38,840 bases of DNA from contig PBLC01000004.1 of NCBI GenBank assembly GCA_002721675.1, positions 1 to 38,840 on the forward strand, given 5' to 3'. The notes beneath the pieces are model-generated. The model was given only the letters and a program-made list of their open reading frames with translations. It ran no database searches and was not told the DNA's origin. A program made the position numbers and the translations under genes. The DNA is from Chloroflexota bacterium. Lineage in GTDB: Bacteria; Chloroflexota; Dehalococcoidia; Lucifugimonadales; Lucifugimonadaceae. This document shows positions 33,585 through 38,840 of the stretch, piece after piece (positions within the stretch are counted from its first letter, which is position 1; each line of letters begins with the position of its first letter).

Positions 33585-35892
33585 AATCGTCATCGCCTAC
33601 TGAGTCTTCGCCAGATATTTCAAAATCTTTTAAATAGTCGAAACTATCTTCTTCATTTTGGTTTTCTTTATGTATTGATCCAAAGGCTGGAAGTATTAGT
33701 TTAGGCTCGTCAATATCGTCAAACTTTATTAATAACTCATCTTCATCATTGTTTCTATCAACAGAAACAACAATCCCTCTCCCAAAAATTTTATGAATTA
33801 CTACGTCTGAAACATAAAAATTTGAATGTTTTATGTTTATTCTTTTTTCAGTTTTTACATAATCCTCTTTGTTGAAATTCTTTTCTGTATAATTAATTTT
33901 TCCAAAATCATCATAATCTGCTGTTTTAAGAAACTCTTTTGGTATTTCGGATAAGAATTGAGATGGGACTTGGCTTTGAGAAAACATATTTTTGCCTTGA
34001 TTATTCCATGTAACCCTATTTAAGCAGTTGGTAAGATATATTCTTTCTTTTGCTCTGGTAATTCCGACATAACATAACCTTCTTTCCTCCTCCATTTCTT
34101 TATGGTCATCAAGCGATCTTATATGAGGAAGCATTCCTTGCTCAAAACCTATTATAAATACAACGGAATATTCCAATCCCTTTGCTTGATGAAGTGTAAT
34201 CAGTGTCACTTTATCTGACTCTTGGTCTGTCTCAACAGAATCATCTACCTTTGTTATTAGTGCAAATTTTTGGACAAATTCTACGGTTTTATCAAAAGGG
34301 TCAGTTATATCTAAAGATATTTCTCTAGCCTTGACTTTCAATTCTTCAATATTCCTTAGCCTGTTATCATAATCTGGATCTGCCTCAAGGTATGTTCCAT
34401 ACCCAGAGGCTTCAATTATTTCTGAAATAAGGCTTTCAGTACTTAATACTTTTACCTTATGCACCATTCCCTTAATCATTTCAGCAAATCTGTCTAATGC
34501 TGCTTCAGCCCTCTTATTAACTTTAAAATCTTCCTTCCACGGCCTACTAAGTAAATATCCCAATATGCTTTCATACTGACTCTGAGACATAAATGCCTGC
34601 CTAAAAGATAAATAGGTCGCATCACTTATACCCCTTCTAGGAGTATTAATGATTCGAGATAAAGAAACTTCATCGTTATGATTAATGAGTATAGAAATAT
34701 ATGCGAGCATATCCTTGATTTCTCTTCTCTCTCTAAAACCAAGTGCTCCTATAAGTCTGTAAGGAATCTGTAACTCTTCAAGTTTATCTTCCATATTCCT
34801 AGATTGAGAATTAACTCTGTACATCACTGCAATCTCTTCAGGGGAAATTCCTTTATTAATTAAATAACTTAATTCCCTAGTAACAAATTCTGCTTCTGAA
34901 GAAGGGTTTCTGGCTGTAACCAAAACTGCATCATTACCGTCTTTATTCCCTGTCCAAAGTTCTCTTTTAAACCTTTCCGTGTTGTTTGAGATCAATTTAT
35001 CCGCTACCGCTATGATTGATTTAGTCGACCTATAATTTTGGTCTAATTTAATTATTGAAGCTTCAGGGAATAGTTTCTCAAAATCCAATAAGTTTCTTGG
35101 TTCAGCATTCCTCCAAGAATAAATTGATTGATCAGGATCCCCAACCACAAAAAGGTTTTTATTTTTTTCAGTTAGTTTTTTTGATATTTCTAATTGCAAC
35201 TTATTTGTATCTTGAAACTCATCTACCAGAAGATACTGATATCTTTCCTCTATTTCATTTCTAATATCTTCAAAATTTTCAAGTAATAAAACAGTTTTCA
35301 ATAGCAGGTCATCAAAATCCAATGAATTTGCTATCCTGAGAGCTTTCTCATAACTATCATAAATCTCATAAATAATTTGAGAAAACAAAGCCCCATCAGG
35401 ATCCTTTTGTTCTCTAGAAATATATTCTGCTGGGGCCAGTTTATTGTTTTTTGCAACTGAGATTTCTGAAAAAAATGTTGAAATCTTAAATGGAAGTTTT
35501 TTAGGATCCTTATTCATGTCTTTCAAAATTCTTTTAACGAGCCTGGTCTGGTCAGAATCATCATAAATCGAAAAATAAGGATCAATATTTATCCTTGATC
35601 CGTATTGACGTAGCAAAGATACACACAAACTGTGAAATGTAGAAATATTCAGATCAGATTTATTTGTGAGAGCTACACATCTCTCTCTCATTTCATCTGC
35701 TGCTTTATTTGTGAAAGTCACTGCAAGGATCCTTTCAGGAAATATTTTATGCTTGCTTATTAAATAAGAAACTCTATTAGCGATAACTCTTGTCTTTCCT
35801 GACCCAGGTCCAGCAATAATCATAGCAGGCCCATCCTTATGGATTACAGCCATCTTTTGAATTTCGGATAGATTGTCTAATTCTTTTAACAT
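33562..35892 (-). CDS. pcrA: UvrD/PcrA-type DNA helicase
   Basis: 776 residues, full-length superfamily 1A 3'-5' helicase. Motifs: Q-motif LSEIQKMAV, Walker A GPGSGKT at 28-34, Ia VTFTNKAADEMR, II DEFQD at 224-228, III GDPDQSIYSWR at 251-261, IV LDQNYRS, V TLHQAKGLEYSVVF and VI CYVGITRAKERIYL. The C-terminal VIHKIFGRGIVVSVD then DELLIKFDD is the Tudor-like domain of PcrA that contacts RNA polymerase, so PcrA is a better name than Rep. Acts in repair and in clearing stalled polymerase. The acidic last 30 residues are typical. Confidence 0.94.
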   Translation of the reverse strand: MLKELDNLSEIQKMAVIHKDGPAMIIAGPGSGKTRVIANRVSYLISKHKIFPERILAVTFTNKAADEMRERCVALTNKSDLNISTFHSLCVSLLRQYGSRINIDPYFSIYDDSDQTRLVKRILKDMNKDPKKLPFKISTFFSEISVAKNNKLAPAEYISREQKDPDGALFSQIIYEIYDSYEKALRIANSLDFDDLLLKTVLLLENFEDIRNEIEERYQYLLVDEFQDTNKLQLEISKKLTEKNKNLFVVGDPDQSIYSWRNAEPRNLLDFEKLFPEASIIKLDQNYRSTKSIIAVADKLISNNTERFKRELWTGNKDGNDAVLVTARNPSSEAEFVTRELSYLINKGISPEEIAVMYRVNSQSRNMEDKLEELQIPYRLIGALGFRERREIKDMLAYISILINHNDEVSLSRIINTPRRGISDATYLSFRQAFMSQSQYESILGYLLSRPWKEDFKVNKRAEAALDRFAEMIKGMVHKVKVLSTESLISEIIEASGYGTYLEADPDYDNRLRNIEELKVKAREISLDITDPFDKTVEFVQKFALITKVDDSVETDQESDKVTLITLHQAKGLEYSVVFIIGFEQGMLPHIRSLDDHKEMEEERRLCYVGITRAKERIYLTNCLNRVTWNNQGKNMFSQSQVPSQFLSEIPKEFLKTADYDDFGKINYTEKNFNKEDYVKTEKRINIKHSNFYVSDVVIHKIFGRGIVVSVDRNNDEDELLIKFDDIDEPKLILPAFGSIHKENQNEEDSFDYLKDFEISGEDSVGDDDFSGYFED

Positions 35893-35938
35893 AAATTTAC
35901 CTGTTAAATGATTCCTACCTGCTAACGCAAGTTACACG

Positions 35939-36901
35939 CTAAAGAGTATTTAGTTCCAAGGCTTTGTCAACGGCATCTTGACTCATGTTATCCTTAAAAT
36001 AACTAAGGCAAGAATTCAGTTTATCAGGATGATCAAATATAGATTTGGAAACTATTCCTGAAATTTTATCAGCCGTATCATGAGTGTCAGAATCAACTAA
36101 TATTAATGGAATTTCAAGTTTTTGAGCTTCATAAAATACATACTCAATGGGCTCTATCCCTTTAGTTAATACAAGCCCCTTAACATTGCCCCCTGCCTGC
36201 ATTGCTCCTAATTGAAGATCTGGCCTATCTCCTCTTATAAGTGCCAAAACATCTTTCTGGGACTCATAATATAAAACACTCCAATCAAGAACTATTCCTC
36301 CTATAAGAACGTTAAGGACGAGTTCGTTTTTCTTCTCAGATTCATAAAGATATTTGCCTTTAAGGTGCTTAACATATTGATCCACAGTGCTTGAAACCAT
36401 AAACCTATTTTCTGGAATTATACTTATAACGTCGTTTTGTTTCTCAGACTTCAGTGAGTCAACCTTATGGCGAGGAGTATTGTTATATATAATTCCTACT
36501 AAATATTCTCCTAACTCACTCCTTATTTTGTCTATATTATCTTTTGCGTCAGTAACTAATAGAATCTTTGATTTACTAGCTTCTGCAAGGTTTCTATTGA
36601 AGTTCATGTCGGTCGAATTAGATTCAGAAATAAGGATATTTTTCTTAGAATTCTTAGATATAAGATCTGAAATTTTTTGAGAATATTGATCAGGCATATT
36701 TTTCATATCAATATCCTCAAACCCCGGTATGATTTCTGCTTCAGATAATTCTAATCCCTCTTTAACAGAAGAAGGTATTTTAGAAAAAGAGGATATTGTT
36801 GATACTGAAATACCAGCAGATTTTAAATATGACAAGATCACTGATCGAACCATAGTTTTTCCGCTATTTGATTTGTCGGATGCTATTATTATTGAAGGCA
36901 T
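35939..36901 (-). CDS. BioD-like P-loop and DRTGG domain protein
   Basis: 320 residues in two parts. Residues 1-170 are a dethiobiotin-synthetase-like NTPase with P-loop SDKSNSGKT (8-16). Residues about 198-320 are a DRTGG domain (LALIRGDRPDLQLGAMQAGG, GLVLTKGIEPIEYV, PLILVDSDTHDTADKI). This is the same pair found in front of the catalytic domain in long phosphotransacetylases; stand-alone versions occur widely and are thought to sense or regulate, but no reaction is established. The ATG has no ribosome site and lies seven bases after a -10 box, so the mRNA is probably leaderless. Divergent from tRNA-Phe, 46 bases upstream of the helicase gene. Confidence 0.75.
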   Translation of the reverse strand: MPSIIIASDKSNSGKTMVRSVILSYLKSAGISVSTISSFSKIPSSVKEGLELSEAEIIPGFEDIDMKNMPDQYSQKISDLISKNSKKNILISESNSTDMNFNRNLAEASKSKILLVTDAKDNIDKIRSELGEYLVGIIYNNTPRHKVDSLKSEKQNDVISIIPENRFMVSSTVDQYVKHLKGKYLYESEKKNELVLNVLIGGIVLDWSVLYYESQKDVLALIRGDRPDLQLGAMQAGGNVKGLVLTKGIEPIEYVFYEAQKLEIPLILVDSDTHDTADKISGIVSKSIFDHPDKLNSCLSYFKDNMSQDAVDKALELNTL

Positions 36902-36908
36902 AAATTAA

Positions 36909-36937
36909 ACTATATATTTTTACATTTCGGTCATCAA
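36909..36937 (-). promoter_or_regulatory. Candidate promoter giving a leaderless transcript
   Basis: On the minus strand TTGATG (36932-36937) and TATAGT (36909-36914) are exactly 17 bases apart. The ATG of the BioD-like gene begins eight bases after the -10 box, about where transcription should start. Confidence 0.55.
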
Positions 36938-36993
36938 GAATATTTTAACACTTGAAAAGAATTGAAACCTAAAATAACATCTGATGATTGCGT

Positions 36994-37069
36994 GCCTCGG
37001 TAGCTCAGTTGGTAGAGCAATGGACTGAAAATCCATGTGTCGGCGGTGCGAGCCCGCCCTGAGGCACCA
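36994..37069 (+). tRNA. tRNA-Phe (anticodon GAA), CCA encoded, unusual T-loop
   Basis: 76 bases. Acceptor GCCTCGG pairs with CTGAGGC (one G-U), discriminator A, then CCA. D-loop has the usual GG. Anticodon stem ATGGA/TCCAT encloses CTGAAAA, giving GAA. The T-arm is GGCGG-TGCGAGC-CCGCC: the loop starts T-G-C instead of T-T-C, so position 55 is G. A TAAAAT at 36970-36975 is a weak candidate -10. Confidence 0.95.
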
Positions 37070-37089
37070 CTTTTCTAAGGGAGGAAACA

Positions 37090-37968
37090 ATGAAAGTACT
37101 CGTAACTGGAGGTAGCGGAAGAGCAGGAAAATATGTAATTAGAGAACTTCTAGATAACGGACATAGTGTAGTAAATGCAGATGTGGTAAATGGATATCTT
37201 GAAGATAGAAATCCAGAACTTTCTTACAAGAAAATAGATTTTACAGATTATGGAGAAACTGTTTTTGCAACTTCAGGTTGTGATGCGATCATACATCTTG
37301 CAGCAATACCTAGTCCTGGAGTAATCCCAAATCAGGAAATATTCAGGGTTAATATGATTTCTACATTTAATGTTCTTGAGGCTGCTGAGGAAAAAGGAAT
37401 AGAAAAAATAGTTCTTGCTTCATCTGTAAATGCCCTAGGAGCTGGATGGCCAGCAACCCTATGGGGAGAACCTCCTATCCCGCCAGAATATTTTCCTGTG
37501 GACGAAAAACATCCAACTAGAAATAAGGACGTATACAGTATGACTAAGTGGCTTGGCGAAGAAATGGGCGAGTCTTTTGCAAGAAAAAGAAAGGTTCAGA
37601 TCTCAAATATGCGTTTTCATGGTCTTTGGGATGAGGAGATGGCTAAAAATTATTTGAAGGCTGAGAAAAAAATGGATCTTACAGGACATAATGCTGCAGG
37701 TTTTTTTGCATGGACCGACAGAAGGGATGCTGCATCTGCGTGCAGGCTCAGCATAGAAGGTGACTGGACGGGGCATGAAGCCTTTTTCATAAATGGTAAG
37801 GATACAGTTCTTGAGATTCCCACCAAGGATGCCACCAATGAACTATTCCCAGATGTTCCCTACGTGAAGGAAGTAGAAGAATACGGAACTTTGTTAGATA
37901 TCGATAAAGCAAAAGAAATACTTGGATGGGAACCAAAGTATTCTTGGAGAGACGCCTCGGACTGGTAA
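37090..37968 (+). CDS. NAD(P)-dependent epimerase/dehydratase (extended SDR)
   Basis: 292 residues. N-terminal Rossmann motif VTGGSGRAG (5-13), AAIPSPG near 71, and the catalytic Ser111/Ser112, Tyr149 and Lys153 in YSMTKWLGEE. The C-terminal part holds substrate-pocket features (WTDRRDAASACRLSIEG, then a closing ILGWEPKYSWRD), as in sugar-nucleotide epimerases and related uronate-type dehydrogenases. The sugar or acid substrate cannot be told. A strong GGGAGG site lies six bases before the ATG. It begins 20 bases after tRNA-Phe and ends 37 bases before tRNA-Gly, so all three may share a transcript. Confidence 0.85.
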   Translation: MKVLVTGGSGRAGKYVIRELLDNGHSVVNADVVNGYLEDRNPELSYKKIDFTDYGETVFATSGCDAIIHLAAIPSPGVIPNQEIFRVNMISTFNVLEAAEEKGIEKIVLASSVNALGAGWPATLWGEPPIPPEYFPVDEKHPTRNKDVYSMTKWLGEEMGESFARKRKVQISNMRFHGLWDEEMAKNYLKAEKKMDLTGHNAAGFFAWTDRRDAASACRLSIEGDWTGHEAFFINGKDTVLEIPTKDATNELFPDVPYVKEVEEYGTLLDIDKAKEILGWEPKYSWRDASDW

Positions 37969-38005
37969 AAAAAGGTGTTTTCTATTAATATTTTTTAACT
38001 AAAAT

Positions 38006-38080
38006 GCGGCTATCGTATAATGGTTATTATGGAACCTTGCCAAGGTTCAGATACGGATTCGATTTCCGTTAGCCGCTCCA
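38006..38080 (+). tRNA. tRNA-Gly (anticodon GCC), CCA encoded
   Basis: 75 bases. Acceptor GCGGCTA/TAGCCGC with discriminator T and encoded CCA. Anticodon stem GAACC/GGTTC encloses TTGCCAA, giving GCC. T-arm ACGGA-TTCGATT-TCCGT is canonical. The D-stem is weak, with a U-U opposition. Confidence 0.95.
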
Positions 38081-38088
38081 ATAAACGC

Positions 38089-38172
38089 TTATCCCATACC
38101 ATCGCATATAGAAACTACCAACCCTAAAAGCATTATCCAAAGTAACGCAGATACTGGGCTAGTAAATTTCAA
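38089..38172 (-). CDS. Possible 27-residue membrane peptide behind the orphan gene
   Basis: The frame starts at TTG 38170-38172, overlapping the stop of the 168-residue gene as TTGA, and ends at TAA 38089-38091. It reads MKFTSPVSALLWIMLLG then LVVSICDGMG: a single hydrophobic helix with a basic N-terminus. A GGA stands seven bases upstream. Too short to be sure; the argument is the stop-start overlap plus the clean membrane helix. Not recognised as any known family. Confidence 0.35.
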   Translation of the reverse strand: MKFTSPVSALLWIMLLGLVVSICDGMG

Positions 38173-38675
38173 CTTGACGTCCAATTCTTAAGTCCATTAA
38201 TTCTCGCCTTATTAATTATTTTTATAATATTATTTCTCTTTAGTAAAAATTCATCATCCTCTTCAAATTTATTCCTCATTTCATTTAGATTAGGAGAGTC
38301 ATATGGATAGAAATAATCATAAATTTCAGTTTCATGCCAGTTTATTAAATGTACTGGGCATTCAATTCCATCTGGATCGTTCGAATAATGAAAAAATAAA
38401 AGATCATAAATATATTTATCCCAATGCCCTGGGTCATCAAGATAAATCTCAGACATCTTAAATAAAGAAAAATACTCAGCATCAGTACAACCAAACTCAT
38501 CACTAATTTGAGAATTAATTCTATGGCCTGTAGTAGAAAATTTATTTGATTGATGTAAATATGATTTCATTTTTACATCTCCATATGACATGTTTAAATT
38601 AGCAGGTGTTTTAAATCCAAGAATCAAGTCTTCATAATTATTATAAACAATATATTTACCATTATTTTTTGACAA
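38169..38675 (-). CDS. Unrecognised 168-residue protein behind a strong promoter
   Basis: No family recognised. The protein is soluble by eye (no membrane segment or signal), acidic in the middle, rich in Tyr, Phe, Asn and Asp, with two Cys (84 in GCTDAE, 122 region in IECPVH) and a His/Trp stretch (CPVHLINWHETEIYDYF). The C-terminus is a basic helix (LLKRNNIIKIINKARINGLKNW). The start is TTG at 38673-38675, seven bases after a good AAGGAG site. A near-consensus promoter with an abutting palindrome lies upstream, so expression is probably regulated. A possible membrane peptide overlaps its stop. Confidence 0.65.
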   Translation of the reverse strand: MSKNNGKYIVYNNYEDLILGFKTPANLNMSYGDVKMKSYLHQSNKFSTTGHRINSQISDEFGCTDAEYFSLFKMSEIYLDDPGHWDKYIYDLLFFHYSNDPDGIECPVHLINWHETEIYDYFYPYDSPNLNEMRNKFEEDDEFLLKRNNIIKIINKARINGLKNWTSS

Positions 38676-38709
38676 ATAAAAACTCCTTAAAGAAAGAAAA
38701 ATTGAAATT

Positions 38710-38743
38710 TATAACTGTTTGAAATGACTATCAAACTGTTATA
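38710..38743. promoter_or_regulatory. Operator-like imperfect palindrome over the predicted transcription start
   Basis: Arms TATAACTGTTTGA (38710-38722) and TCAAACTGTTATA (38731-38743) are inverted repeats matching at 12 of 13 positions, separated by 8 bases. The element directly abuts the -10 box and covers the predicted start site near 38737, a classic repressor position. It also contains AACTGTT/AACAGTT direct units. Confidence 0.6.
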
Positions 38744-38773
38744 ATTATATCATATTAACAGCATATATGTCAA
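38744..38773 (-). promoter_or_regulatory. Near-consensus sigma-70 promoter for the orphan gene
   Basis: On the minus strand perfect TTGACA (38768-38773) and perfect TATAAT (38744-38749) are separated by 18 bases. Predicted start near 38737, leaving a leader of about 60 bases before the TTG. The remaining bases up to the window end (38774-38840) hold nothing I can assign. Confidence 0.8.
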
Positions 38774-38840
38774 ATTATTTGAAGTAAAATAAACTATTTA
38801 TTAGAATCTTTCATCTAAAATATCAGCAATATTTTATAAG

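Noticed and set aside
38774-38840. Possible C-terminal tail of another minus-strand gene (reads NIADILDERF then stop)
   Set aside because: A stop codon lies directly upstream in the same frame within the window, leaving only ten codons.

Overview
The window is AT-rich, gene-dense bacterial chromosome. It has no insertion sequence, prophage, CRISPR array or gene-free stretch over 300 bases. Gene families and order suggest a marine Chloroflexota of the SAR202/Dehalococcoidia type (inference, about 65% sure). The grounds are low GC, tight packing with convergent genes that overlap, the MEP isoprenoid route, a short EF-Ts, a BioD-like/DRTGG protein of the kind common in that phylum, and many small catabolic enzymes (HpcH/HpaI aldolase, RraA-like, SDR, FAH, ceramidase-like) scattered among core genes.

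Layout. (1) 1-6643, minus strand: cvpA-like gene, PD40 beta-propeller protein with a Met/Glu/Arg-rich coiled coil, PH-domain membrane protein, MFS transporter, then two tandem ceramidase-like hydrolases, the second cut by the left edge. (2) 6721-8534: tRNA-Pro directly behind an HpcH/HpaI aldolase, with a divergent PhnP-like metallo-hydrolase. (3) 8528-18088, minus: nusA-infB-rbfA-truB, then a di-haem cytochrome c lipoprotein, a CPA2 antiporter, a RecB/Cas4-like nuclease, an SDR and an RraA-like protein, all closely spaced. (4) 18121-27820, minus: the classic rpsB-tsf-pyrH-frr-uppS-cdsA-dxr-rseP-ispG-proS operon, ending in a clear intrinsic terminator. (5) 27929-33584, mostly plus: ccdA-like gene, then ccmA-B-C-(D-like)-E, a Nudix hydrolase and a GNAT, with an FAH-family gene on the minus strand between. 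(6) 33562-36901, minus: PcrA/UvrD helicase and a BioD-like/DRTGG protein with a near-leaderless promoter. (7) 36994-38080, plus: tRNA-Phe, an NAD-dependent epimerase/dehydrogenase and tRNA-Gly. (8) 38089-38840, minus: an unrecognised gene behind a near-consensus promoter with an abutting palindrome, followed by a possible 27-residue membrane peptide.

How they fit. Regions 3 and 4 supply translation, transcription elongation, isoprenoid and lipid precursors. Region 5 is a partial System I cytochrome c maturation cluster that could serve the di-haem lipoprotein of region 3; CcmF, CcmG and CcmH are not in the window.

Most notable points: proS appears to start at ATT, and the nuclease has conserved N-terminal sequence, including its first cluster cysteine, upstream of any ATG/GTG/TTG. 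The tRNA-Phe T-loop has G at position 55. CcmC has a divergent WWD motif and CcmE is of the Cys (CxxxY) type. The regulated orphan cassette at the right end is the best candidate for something undescribed. Motif positions and identities were read by eye; no database search was run.
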